This document shows, in pieces, positions 7,713 through 15,102 of a stretch of 36,875 bases of DNA. The DNA lies in NCBI GenBank assembly GCA_017503015.1, contig JAFVTX010000044.1, positions 1-36,875 of the forward strand, in the 5' to 3' direction. This DNA comes from Fibrobacter sp. GTDB lineage: Bacteria; Fibrobacterota; Fibrobacteria; Fibrobacterales; Fibrobacteraceae. The position numbers and the translations under genes were made by a program. Positions within the stretch are counted from its first letter, which is position 1. Each line of letters starts with the position of its first letter. Below the pieces are notes generated by a model. That model made no database searches. It had not been told where the DNA came from and was given only the letters and a program-made list of their open reading frames with translations.

Positions 7713-7736
7713 CGCCCCGAAACAAAAGGACGCACT

Positions 7737-9854
7737 ATGATCAGCACCCGCAAGAATACCGTCAACGATATCGCTTCGGCACCTGCCACCCCCATCAAGC
7801 CCGCCACGCCGGCAAATATCGACTATTTCGGCGAGGACGTGTTCAATGCCCGGGCCATGCGGAACTACCTTTCCAAGGAAACCTGTGAAAAGCTTTTGGC
7901 CACCATTGACGAGGGCGCTCCCCTGGACGCCAACATCGCAAGCGAAGTGGCCCATGCCATGAAGCGCTGGGCCCTGGACCGTGGAGCTACCCACTTTACC
8001 CACTGGTTCCAGCCCCTTACCGGCTCTACCGCCGAAAAGCACGATTCCTTCTTGGAACTGGAAGAAGGCAAGCCCATCATGGTGTTCAGCGGCAAGAACC
8101 TGATTGTGGGGGAGCCGGACGCCTCCAGTTTCCCCAGCGGGGGCCTGCGCTCTACCTTCGAGGCCCGGGGATACACCGCCTGGGACCCCACCAGTCCCGC
8201 TTTTATCAAGCGCCACGGTAACGGTGCGACCCTTTGTATTCCCACGGCGTTCTGCAGCTATACCGGCGAGGCCCTGGACAAGAAAACGCCCCTGCTCCGC
8301 AGCTTGCAGGCCCTTTCCAAGTCCACCCGTAGGCTCATGACCTGTTTTAAGGCGAGCCCCAAGAAGACCACCGTGACTCTTGGCGCCGAGCAGGAATATT
8401 TCTTGATCGACAAGCGTTTTTACCTGCAACGGCCGGACCTGTACCAGGCGGGGCGCACTATCTTCGGGGCAACACCTGCCAAGCACCAGCAGATGGACGA
8501 CCACTACTTCGGTAGCATTCCCACCCGCATCTTGAACTTTATGAACGATGTGGAAATGGAACTGTGGAAGCTTGGAATTCCGGCCAAGACCCGCCACAAC
8601 GAGGTGGCTCCTGCCCAGTTCGAACTGGCTCCCATCTTTGAAGAGGTGAACCTGGCCTGCGACCACAACATGCAGATTATGGAAGTGCTCCGTCAGGTGG
8701 CAGACAGGCACGGGCTGGTTTGCCTGCTCCACGAGAAGCCCTTTGCCGGCGTGAACGGTTCGGGCAAGCACAACAATTGGAGCATTACTTATGGTCATGG
8801 AAACTTGCTGAACCCCGGCAAGGACCCGCACCAGAATGCGGTTTTCTTGACGGCTCTCTGCGCCGTGATTTATGCGGTGGATACCCACGCCGACCTGCTC
8901 CGCATGACGGTGGCGGGAGCGGGTAACGACCATCGTCTGGGGGCCAACGAGGCACCTCCGGCGATTATGTCTATCTACCTTGGTGACCAGCTGATGGATG
9001 TCATCGACCAGCTGGAACAGGGCGTGCCCAAGTCCAGCAAGCAGGCGGGTGCCATGCGGATTGGCGCAGACGCCTTGCCGCCGCTCCCTCGGGACGCTAC
9101 CGACCGTAACCGCACGAGTCCCTTCGCCTTTACGGGAAACAAGTTCGAATTCCGCGCTCCGGGCTCTAGCCAGAGCTGTTCCGAACCCAACGTGGTGCTG
9201 AACACCATCGTGGCCGAAGCTTTTGACATGATTGCGGAACAGCTGGAAAAATTGGACGAGAAGAATTTCCACACGGGACTGCAGAAGATTCTCCAGAAAA
9301 TCGTGAAGGAACACAAGCGCGTAATCTTCAACGGCAACGGCTATACCGACGAATGGATTGCCGAAGCGGAACGTCGAGGACTCCCCAACATCAAGACCTC
9401 CATGGAAGCCATGAAGGCCCTGGTGAAAGACGAGAATGTGGCCCTGTTCGAAAAATACGGCGTGATGAACCGTCGCGAGATGGAATCCCGCTACGAAGTG
9501 AACGTGGAGGATTTCCACAAGCGTATCCATATCGAAGGGGAAATCGCCCGTGACCTGGCAAAGAACGTGATTTTGCCCAAGGTGGTGGATTCTTACTCCA
9601 ATGCCCTCAAGACAAACGAAATGGCCCTGAACCAAGGATTCCCTGGCTTGGATGGTTACGCCAAGGCTCTGGGCGAAGGTTCTTCGAAACTGATGGCCGC
9701 CATTGCCAAGATGGAAGCCTGCCTGGAGAAGGACCACGAGGATATTCTCGACGCCATGGCGGAACTTCGCGGCGTGGTGGACGCCCTGGAAAAAATCGTG
9801 CCCGACGACTGCTGGCCCCTGCCCAAGTACAGGGAAATGCTGTTCATTTACTAA
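7737..9854 (+). CDS. glnN: Type III glutamine synthetase
   Basis: Makes glutamine from glutamate, ammonia and ATP; the main ammonia-assimilating reaction in the cytoplasm. At 705 aa it has the length of GSIII (about 700-730) and is much longer than GSI (about 470). Visible motifs are the GSIII N-terminal block around VFNARAMRNYL, the active-site strand GAEQEYFLID (about 212-221), the NGSGKHNNWS loop (about 339-348), GAGNDHRLGANEAPPAI, and the ATP/glutamate-binding NRTSPFAFTGNKFEFRAPG (about 457-475). The ATG at 7737 is set by the SD AAAAGGA 7 bp upstream. The divergent sigma54 activator and the sigma54-like promoter suggest nitrogen-responsive control. No terminator is obvious behind it; a C-tract follows. 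Confidence 0.96.
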   Translation: MISTRKNTVNDIASAPATPIKPATPANIDYFGEDVFNARAMRNYLSKETCEKLLATIDEGAPLDANIASEVAHAMKRWALDRGATHFTHWFQPLTGSTAEKHDSFLELEEGKPIMVFSGKNLIVGEPDASSFPSGGLRSTFEARGYTAWDPTSPAFIKRHGNGATLCIPTAFCSYTGEALDKKTPLLRSLQALSKSTRRLMTCFKASPKKTTVTLGAEQEYFLIDKRFYLQRPDLYQAGRTIFGATPAKHQQMDDHYFGSIPTRILNFMNDVEMELWKLGIPAKTRHNEVAPAQFELAPIFEEVNLACDHNMQIMEVLRQVADRHGLVCLLHEKPFAGVNGSGKHNNWSITYGHGNLLNPGKDPHQNAVFLTALCAVIYAVDTHADLLRMTVAGAGNDHRLGANEAPPAIMSIYLGDQLMDVIDQLEQGVPKSSKQAGAMRIGADALPPLPRDATDRNRTSPFAFTGNKFEFRAPGSSQSCSEPNVVLNTIVAEAFDMIAEQLEKLDEKNFHTGLQKILQKIVKEHKRVIFNGNGYTDEWIAEAERRGLPNIKTSMEAMKALVKDENVALFEKYGVMNRREMESRYEVNVEDFHKRIHIEGEIARDLAKNVILPKVVDSYSNALKTNEMALNQGFPGLDGYAKALGEGSSKLMAAIAKMEACLEKDHEDILDAMAELRGVVDALEKIVPDDCWPLPKYREMLFIY

Positions 9855-9890
9855 ACCATTTACGTACAAAAAAACACCCGAGGTCCACTG

Positions 9891-9937
9891 CCCCCCCCCT
9901 TTTTCTATATTCATTGTTATATTTAGAGGGGGGGGGG
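9891..9937 (+). promoter_or_regulatory. Promoter region bracketed by C9 and G10 homopolymer tracts
   Basis: Nine C (9891-9899) and ten G (9928-9937) flank a 28-bp AT-rich segment containing TATATTT (9918-9924), a -7 box match. The tracts are complementary and could pair in RNA or DNA; each is also prone to slipped-strand length change. An SD (AAAAGGAG, 9948-9955) and ATG 9962 follow. Confidence 0.65.
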
Positions 9938-9961
9938 TATTCCCCTCAAAAGGAGAAAACT

Positions 9962-11344
9962 ATGAAAAAACTACTATGGACATCGGCTATTGCCCTGACG
10001 GCCGTGGCGTGCCTTACCGCCTGTGATGAAAGCACCAGCGGTGCCTCTAATGCCATCGCATCCTACAAGACAGAAACAGCCCTTCCGGACACCTGCGAGA
10101 TGGAAGTGGCCAAGGCTGGCGACACCTACTTCGCCTGCTTTGAGAATAAGTGGGTGGAAGTTACGGACTCCGCCACCGTGGAACAGTTCAAGGAAGGCCT
10201 TGACGAGGACGAAATCAAGGGAAAACTTGAAGAACTGGAAGACCTACTGAAGCCCACCACGCCGGCTAAGCCCAAGTCCTCCAGTAGTAAGAAGACGGAC
10301 GAGGATGTGGAGTCCAGCGACAGCGAAGAGCCCGAAAGTTCCGCCAGCGAAGAAGAATGCACTGGCCGCCGCTGCAAGACCGACAATTCTAGTAGCTCCA
10401 AGAAGAGTAACGGTGGAAACGGTGGCTCTAGTGAAGGTGATGAAGGCGGCGAAGGAAGCTCTCCGTCTAGTGCCGAAAGCAGTTCTCCCTCCAGTACTGA
10501 ATCTAGCTCTCCGTCCAGTGCCGAAAGCAGTTCTCCCTCCAGTACTGAATCTAGCTCTCCGTCCAGTGCCGAAAGCAGTTCTCCCTCCAGCACTGAATCT
10601 AGCTCTCCGTCTAGCGCTAACTCCAGCGTGAGCAAATGTGGCGGCGTTGTCTACGATCCCGAAACTCAGTCCTGCGTTGGCACAGTAATCAAGGACAAGT
10701 GTGGCGATAATCTTTATACACACCAGCAAAACTGGGCCTGTGTTGACGAAAACTACTACTATATCGATCCGACAGACGAAGATTTTGTCTATGTTGTCGA
10801 CAAGAGAGACGGCAACGCCTACAGAGTCTTAATGGGACCGGATAAGGTTGTTTGGATGGCCGAAAACCTGCGGTATGATAATGGCTCAACTAGGTGTTAT
10901 TCAGGAGATAATTCCGAGTGCTCGTTGTATGGCAGAGCCTATACTTGGACAGATGCGGCCGGTAGTATTTGTCCAGATGGTTGGCATACCGCGAGTGGCG
11001 ACGAATGGATTAATCTTGTTTCGGCAGCTGGAACAACAACAAAAGAATCTTTACAAAATCTCAGATCCACAAGCGGATGGCGTGAGGGCTATAATGGCAA
11101 TGATGAATTCGGATTCAATATGTTGGAAATTAATTTCCGAGATAATTCAAGTGGAAGCCGTATTTCTGGGGCGTATTTCTGGTCGTCAGATGAAGTTGGA
11201 ACAGCATACGGAAACAATGTCACCATATATGAAGACTTTAATTGGAATGGTGCCGATGGAGGCGATTCAAAAACACGCTATGCCTCTGTCCGTTGCGTAA
11301 TGGATGACGCCACCTTGCCCAAGTTGGCGAAAGCTCTTGACTAA
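9962..11344 (+). CDS. Lipoprotein with Ser-rich linker and Fibrobacter succinogenes major paralogous domain
   Basis: This 460-aa predicted surface lipoprotein starts with a signal peptide ending LTAC, so Cys21 is the likely lipidated residue. After a short charged region comes a long low-complexity linker (about 100-225) rich in Ser, Glu and Pro, including 16-residue repeats of the SSPSSAES/SSPSSTES type. The C-terminal part (about 280-450) carries WMAENLRYD, CSLYGRAYTW, CPDGWHTASGDEW, GYFWSSDE-like AYFWSSDE and YASVRCVMD. These are hallmarks of the Fib_succ_major (TIGR02145) domain, a large family in Fibrobacter related to C-type-lectin-like/FGE folds; its function is unknown. SD AAAAGGAG and ATG 9962 fix the start. 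A strong terminator follows. Confidence 0.9.
   Translation: MKKLLWTSAIALTAVACLTACDESTSGASNAIASYKTETALPDTCEMEVAKAGDTYFACFENKWVEVTDSATVEQFKEGLDEDEIKGKLEELEDLLKPTTPAKPKSSSSKKTDEDVESSDSEEPESSASEEECTGRRCKTDNSSSSKKSNGGNGGSSEGDEGGEGSSPSSAESSSPSSTESSSPSSAESSSPSSTESSSPSSAESSSPSSTESSSPSSANSSVSKCGGVVYDPETQSCVGTVIKDKCGDNLYTHQQNWACVDENYYYIDPTDEDFVYVVDKRDGNAYRVLMGPDKVVWMAENLRYDNGSTRCYSGDNSECSLYGRAYTWTDAAGSICPDGWHTASGDEWINLVSAAGTTTKESLQNLRSTSGWREGYNGNDEFGFNMLEINFRDNSSGSRISGAYFWSSDEVGTAYGNNVTIYEDFNWNGADGGDSKTRYASVRCVMDDATLPKLAKALD
10457..10624 (+). repeat. 48-bp in-frame tandem repeat (3.5 copies) coding the Ser-rich linker
   Basis: Near-identical units run 10457-10504, 10505-10552 and 10553-10600, and a half unit follows. 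Each codes 16 residues of the SSSPSSAES / SSSPSSTES pattern. Copy number could vary by recombination without shifting frame. Confidence 0.9.
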
Positions 11345-11371
11345 TTAATTCCGTATCGTTTGGACATTCAC

Positions 11372-11405
11372 GCCCGAGGTTCTCTGAACCCCGGGCTTTT
11401 GTTTT
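11372..11405 (+). terminator. Rho-independent terminator
   Basis: GCCCGAGGTTC (11372-11382) pairs with GAACCCCGGGC (11386-11396) with one mismatch, followed by TTTTGTTTT. Confidence 0.85.
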
Positions 11406-11437
11406 GTTCGTGCCACGAGCCCCACACTTCTAATTAC

Positions 11438-11444
11438 TACATTT
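11438..11444 (+). promoter_or_regulatory. Putative -7 box of the 14-residue-repeat gene
   Basis: TACATTT fits TAnnTTT. It lies 24 bp before ATG 11469, with an SD (AAGGGGG, 11458-11464) between. Confidence 0.5.
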
Positions 11445-11468
11445 CCCTACTACTACCAAGGGGGCTTT

Positions 11469-11822
11469 ATGCAAGATGCTGAACGGGATAAACGCATATC
11501 CGAACTTGTGAAAAAGGACCAGGAGCACGACGCCCGCCTGGATGCCCAGGCCGAAAAGGATTACGAGCACGACCTGCGTATCGATTCCCTCTACAGCAAG
11601 GAACGGGAGCAGGAATTCAAGATCAAGGCCCAGGTGGCAAAGGACGCGGAACACGATTTCCGCCTGAATTCCGTGGACTCCAAGAACGAGGAGCAGGATT
11701 CGGAACTGCACCGCCAGTCCATCAAGGACCGGGAGCACGATGCCCGTCTGGAAACCCTGGAAAAGCTTTATGCGGACTTGGCCGCCCGTGTGGAATTTCT
11801 GGAATCGCAACTGAAGAAATAG
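11469..11822 (+). CDS. Small coiled-coil protein built of 14-residue repeats
   Basis: This 117-aa protein is not recognised. From about residue 14 it is six tandem 14-residue repeats with the pattern xxKDxEHDxRLDxx, for example VKKDQEHDARLDAQ, AEKDYEHDLRIDSL and SIKDREHDARLETL. It then ends in a short leucine-zipper-like helix (LYADLAARVEFLESQL). Fourteen residues equal two heptads, so a long continuous amphipathic helix or coiled coil is likely. It has no signal peptide, so it is presumably cytoplasmic. SD AAGGGGG and a -7 box precede it. It ends 4 bp before the EF-G-like gene, suggesting one operon; a link to translation is only suggested by that. Confidence 0.75.
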   Translation: MQDAERDKRISELVKKDQEHDARLDAQAEKDYEHDLRIDSLYSKEREQEFKIKAQVAKDAEHDFRLNSVDSKNEEQDSELHRQSIKDREHDARLETLEKLYADLAARVEFLESQLKK

Positions 11823-11826
11823 GCCC

Positions 11827-13824
11827 ATGTCGCAGCCAGTCCGGAACATCGCCATCCTTGCCCATGTGGATGCGGGTAAGACCACCTTGTCGGAACGGAT
11901 TCTGTTCACGGCAGGGGAGGTGCGTCGTCCGGGCCGCGTAGAAGAAGGCCTTGCCACCATGGACTACCTGCCCGAAGAAAAGGACAGGGGCATCACTATC
12001 GAAAGTGGCGTGGCCCACTTTGAGTGGAAGGATACCTGGTTCAATTTTATCGATACGCCGGGTCACGTGGATTTTGGCGCCGAGGTGGACACGGCCCTCA
12101 CGGCGGTGGAAGGGGCGATTCTTGTGGTGAGTGCCGCCAGCGGTGTAGAGACCCAGACGGTGGCCGCTTTCAAGAAACTTCGGGAGGCGGGCGTTCGGAC
12201 GATTTTGTTCGTGAACAAGCTGGACAATCCCGACTATTCCCTGGACGAAACCCTTATCAACATCGAAGAGGTTCTGGGTGTGCGTCCGGTGCTCATGACG
12301 CTGCCGGAATATCGGGACGGCAAGATGACCGGCGTGCTGGACGTGCTGAGCAAAAGCCGCCTGGAACATTCCGCTACCGGCGAAGAGGTGGTGGACGAAG
12401 GCTGGAACGTGGATGACGGTTGGGACCAGGCCCACGACCTGAAAAAGCACTACGCCGAGGCGGTGGAATTTGCCAGCAATTTTGACGACGAGATTTTGAA
12501 GCTTGCCATGGAAGGTAAGCCTGTGCCGGCGAAGATTCTCTTGCGGGGGCTGAAAGCCCTGGCGGCAAGCGACGATTACGCCCTGTGCTACGCAGGCTCT
12601 GCCATGGAAGGTTTTGGCGTGCGAAGCCTCACGACGGCGCTGACTTTCTTTTTGCCAGAGGTGCCCGCCTTTGACAAGGGCGAACTGGGTCAGGTGATAC
12701 GCCTCCGGTATTTCAAGGGCGTGGGGGAGATTTCCATATTCCGCAGCCACACGGATTTGGAGCGCAAGGCGTGGCCTGCTGGCTTTGAGTTTTCGAGACT
12801 GAAGGCGAACCTGCTGGTGCCTGTAGATGAAATCCGCGCAGGCGATATTTACGCTATGCGCACCCCTTTCGAGACGGAACTGGGAGAGGTGATTTATTTA
12901 GACGAGAGACGAGAGACGAGAGACGAGAGAAGTGAGGCGCGAGGCACGAACCCCGAGCCTCGAACCTCGAACCCCGAGCCTCGAACCTCCATCCGCGACA
13001 AATATCAGCCCCTTTTGCAGACCCGCGTGGAGTGCCTGGGTTCCGAGGATTTTTTGCATGTGGACAAGAGCCTGAATATGCTTGGCCGTATGGACCCCAG
13101 TTTCCGCGTCCAGAAGGATGACGGCGGTTTCTGGTACTTGCATACCGTAGGCGAGGTGCAGTTGGACGTGCTGCTTTCGCGCCTGAAACGGGAATTCGGT
13201 TGCGAAGTGAAGGCCGGAAGCCCCGAGGTGCGCTGGCAAGAGCGTTTATGTCGTGAGGTGGGTCCTGTGGAAAATTCGTTCCAGCTTGGGCCCCACAAGA
13301 TTTCTATCAAGCTTTCGGCGACGCCTTTGGAAGGCGATGCCCATGATATACGTCTTTCTGCGGAATTTTTGGAGACTGCTCCCCGTGAGATTCTGGCCGG
13401 TGTCCGCTCGGCCCTGCTGGAATCTGCCGAAGTCGGGATTCTCGGCAAGGGAGCGCTGGTAGGCGTGCGCTTTGAGGTCCACGAGTTCACCTGGACCGAG
13501 GGAGCGCTCCCGCCTATGATCAAGAAGGCCTGCGCCGATGCAGTTACAAAGCTGATCAAGCCCGCCGATGTGGAACTTTACGAGCCCATCATGGAGCTTT
13601 CTCTGGAATGCCCCGTGAACTTTGCAGGTCTTGTGACCGGTGATATCCAGTCACGGGACGGCAAGGTGAAAGAAATCGGCGGCGACGGCAAGACCCATTT
13701 TTTGAAGGCGGAAGTCCCGCTGCGAAAAATTTTCGGCTATGCTACCGGCGTGCGGAGCATCAGCAAGGGCACTGCCCTTTACAGCATGAAGTTGCTGGGG
13801 TATAAGCAAATAGGGAAGGCGTAG
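11827..13824 (+). CDS. EF-G-like translational GTPase (paralogue)
   Basis: This 665-aa cytoplasmic GTPase resembles EF-G and ribosomal-protection factors. G1 is AHVDAGKTT (about 12-20), switch I ends DRGITIES (about 56-63), G3 is DTPGHVDF (about 76-83) and G4 is NKLD (about 130-133). Domain II (about 280-355) carries RLRYFKGVGEISIF; domains III-V follow, with GEVQLDVLLSRLKREF and the terminal LRKIFGYATGVRSISKGTALYSM. G1 has Val where classical EF-G usually has Ile, as in TetM-type factors, but nothing else makes it a resistance gene. Residues about 359-388 (RRETRDERSEARG then two NPEPRTS) are a translated heptamer array in the domain II-III linker, so that segment is probably disordered. It follows the 14-residue-repeat gene by 4 bp and ends in TAG. 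Confidence 0.85.
   Translation: MSQPVRNIAILAHVDAGKTTLSERILFTAGEVRRPGRVEEGLATMDYLPEEKDRGITIESGVAHFEWKDTWFNFIDTPGHVDFGAEVDTALTAVEGAILVVSAASGVETQTVAAFKKLREAGVRTILFVNKLDNPDYSLDETLINIEEVLGVRPVLMTLPEYRDGKMTGVLDVLSKSRLEHSATGEEVVDEGWNVDDGWDQAHDLKKHYAEAVEFASNFDDEILKLAMEGKPVPAKILLRGLKALAASDDYALCYAGSAMEGFGVRSLTTALTFFLPEVPAFDKGELGQVIRLRYFKGVGEISIFRSHTDLERKAWPAGFEFSRLKANLLVPVDEIRAGDIYAMRTPFETELGEVIYLDERRETRDERSEARGTNPEPRTSNPEPRTSIRDKYQPLLQTRVECLGSEDFLHVDKSLNMLGRMDPSFRVQKDDGGFWYLHTVGEVQLDVLLSRLKREFGCEVKAGSPEVRWQERLCREVGPVENSFQLGPHKISIKLSATPLEGDAHDIRLSAEFLETAPREILAGVRSALLESAEVGILGKGALVGVRFEVHEFTWTEGALPPMIKKACADAVTKLIKPADVELYEPIMELSLECPVNFAGLVTGDIQSRDGKVKEIGGDGKTHFLKAEVPLRKIFGYATGVRSISKGTALYSMKLLGYKQIGKA
12901..12991 (+). 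repeat. Coding heptamer array, 13 units in exact register
   Basis: Thirteen successive 7-bp units fill 91 bp: four GACGAGA, then degenerate units such as GGCGCGA, ACCCCGA and GCCTCGA. Most end in GA. The array lies inside the EF-G-like gene and is read without frameshift. Confidence 0.85.
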
Positions 13825-13954
13825 CCCTCCTTATCCTTATACTTAAAAAGCGCCGCAAGCGGCGCCCACAGACGTAAACACAGACAAAAAGAATAGCACA
13901 GTCATTGTGTTTATGTCTGTGCAAGGAGGGTTTTAGGGAGGGTGTAACCCTCCC
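13825..13954. terminator. Nested inverted-repeat region between convergent genes, including terminators
   Basis: Four pairings are visible. CCCTCCTT (13825-13832) pairs with AAGGAGGG (13923-13930). GCGCCGC (13850-13856) pairs with GCGGCGC (13859-13865). CACAGACGTAAACACA (13867-13882) pairs with TGTGTTTATGTCTGTG (13906-13921), one G-T. GGGAGGGT (13936-13943) pairs with ACCCTCCC (13947-13954). On the minus strand the GC hairpin is followed by TTTTT, a plausible terminator for the DUF58 gene. The rest may end the EF-G-like transcript. Confidence 0.7.
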
Positions 13955-13960
13955 TATTCG

Positions 13961-14851
13961 TTACATTCTTGCCATCTTGGCCCGGCGCCTGAAATGCTCG
14001 ATAAGCGGAGCCACGGTGTCCTTGAAGTCATCGTGGGTCTCGATGCGCACAAAGTCGATGGACATGCGCTGGAACAGTTCCTTGGTGGCCTTGCCCTGAC
14101 GCTTTGCCTCTCGGGCGAAAGCCTCCCGGAAGGTGGCGTCGCCGGTATCGATGAGGAGTGTTTCTCCGGTTTCGGGGTCTTCCAGTTCTACGAGTCCTGC
14201 GGGGGGCAGTTCCGTTTCCCGGGGGTCAACGACGGAGACCGCAAGCACGTCGTGGCGCTTGCGCAGAATCTTGAAGGCGTTTTCGAAGCCCTGGTTCAGA
14301 AAGTCGCTCATCACCACGACCACGGCACGGCGGTTCAGAATCTTGCCGGCATATTCCAGCGCCACTTGGGTGTTGGTGCCGTGGTGCTGCGGCTTGAAAT
14401 AGAGGATTTCGCGGATAAGCCGCAGCACGTGCTTGCGGCCTTTCTCGGGCGGGATAAACAGTTCCACCTGGTCGGTGTAAATCAGCAGACCCACCTTGTC
14501 GTTGTTCTTGATGGCGGCAAAGGCGAGAAGTGCGGTCAAAGTCGCCATGACTTCGCCCTTCATCTGCTTGCCGGAGCCGAATTCCGAGGAACTGGAGGCG
14601 TCCACCATCAAGAGCATGGTCATCTCGCGTTCTTCGATGAACTTTTTCACGTAAGGAGAGCCTGTTCGGGCAGTCACGTTCCAGTCAATGGTGCGCACGT
14701 CGTCGCCCGGCATGTACTCCCGGACTTCGCTGAATTCCATACCGTTCCCTTTGAAGGAACTGTGGTAGGCACCGGTCATGACGGTGTCCAGCGTTCCGCG
14801 GACAGAAAGCTCAATGCGGCTGACGGTCTTTAAAACTTCTTTGTCTAGCAT
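13961..14851 (-). CDS. DUF58 family protein (VWA-like)
   Basis: Predicted 296-aa cytoplasmic protein of the DUF58 family. The family signature FSEVREYMPGDDVRTIDWNVTARTG is complete (about residues 39-63), followed by a von Willebrand A-like fold with the metal-site-like MVDASSSSEFG (about 82-92) and DFLNQGFENAF. DUF58 proteins usually sit with MoxR AAA+ ATPases and VWA membrane proteins; none of those partners is in this window. I choose ATG 14851 (MLDKEVLK) over the codon at 14869: a -7 box lies 8 bp upstream of 14851 and would be inside the longer version. No SD is visible, consistent with a leaderless mRNA. Confidence 0.9.
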   Translation of the reverse strand: MLDKEVLKTVSRIELSVRGTLDTVMTGAYHSSFKGNGMEFSEVREYMPGDDVRTIDWNVTARTGSPYVKKFIEEREMTMLLMVDASSSSEFGSGKQMKGEVMATLTALLAFAAIKNNDKVGLLIYTDQVELFIPPEKGRKHVLRLIREILYFKPQHHGTNTQVALEYAGKILNRRAVVVVMSDFLNQGFENAFKILRKRHDVLAVSVVDPRETELPPAGLVELEDPETGETLLIDTGDATFREAFAREAKRQGKATKELFQRMSIDFVRIETHDDFKDTVAPLIEHFRRRAKMARM

Positions 14852-14859
14852 TTCGCCCA

Positions 14860-14866
14860 CAATATA
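14860..14866 (-). promoter_or_regulatory. Putative -7 box of the DUF58 gene
   Basis: Minus strand TATATTG followed by TG, 8 bp before ATG 14851. It is close to TAnnTTTG. Confidence 0.5.
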
Positions 14867-14900
14867 CAAAGTTTACGGCTGTGAGGCAAACGGGGGCGTT

Positions 14901-15020
14901 GCGGGGGGAAAGCCCCCGCTAGAAGGGGTGGTGAGCAACAACGCTGGCGTTGTGCGAGCCAGGGGAAAGCTTTCCCCTAACCATTGACACATCAAGCGGA
15001 TCCCCGACCAAGTCGGGGAT
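14901..15020. repeat. Cluster of three hairpins between two minus-strand genes
   Basis: GCGGGGG/CCCCCGC (14901-14907 with 14913-14919), a perfect 18-bp palindrome AGGGGAAAGCTTTCCCCT (14961-14978), and ATCCCCGAC/GTCGGGGAT (15000-15008 with 15012-15020). The third is followed by ATGACAAA, as is the hairpin at 20289-20307, so the two look like one dispersed family. No gene is seen in 14867-15099. Confidence 0.7.
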
Positions 15021-15067
15021 GACAAAGAGGGAATCCCCCGGGATGACACTTCTTGAGTCCCGCTATC

Positions 15068-15102
15068 CTAACCACTAATCACTAACCACTAACCACTAAC
15101 TA
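15068..15102. repeat. Heptamer array (5 units) ending on a stop codon
   Basis: Units CTAACCA, CTAATCA, CTAACCA, CTAACCA, CTAACTA are in exact 7-bp register. The last three bases are the stop codon of the minus-strand sugar transferase. Confidence 0.9.

Noticed and set aside
10126-10729. Minus-strand frames across the Ser-rich repeat
   Set aside because: Their repetitive sequences are simply the reverse reading of the 48-bp linker repeat.
11827-13824. Tetracycline-resistance (TetM-type) gene
   Set aside because: The G1 motif is similar, but the rest fits a chromosomal EF-G paralogue, and no resistance context is present.
14852-14869. Longer start for the DUF58 protein at 14869
   Set aside because: The extra codons coincide with the -7 box, and the family begins at the inner Met.
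15068-15102. Heptamer arrays as a CRISPR array
   Set aside because: There are no 20-40-bp direct repeats with unique spacers and no cas genes; the period is 7 bp throughout.
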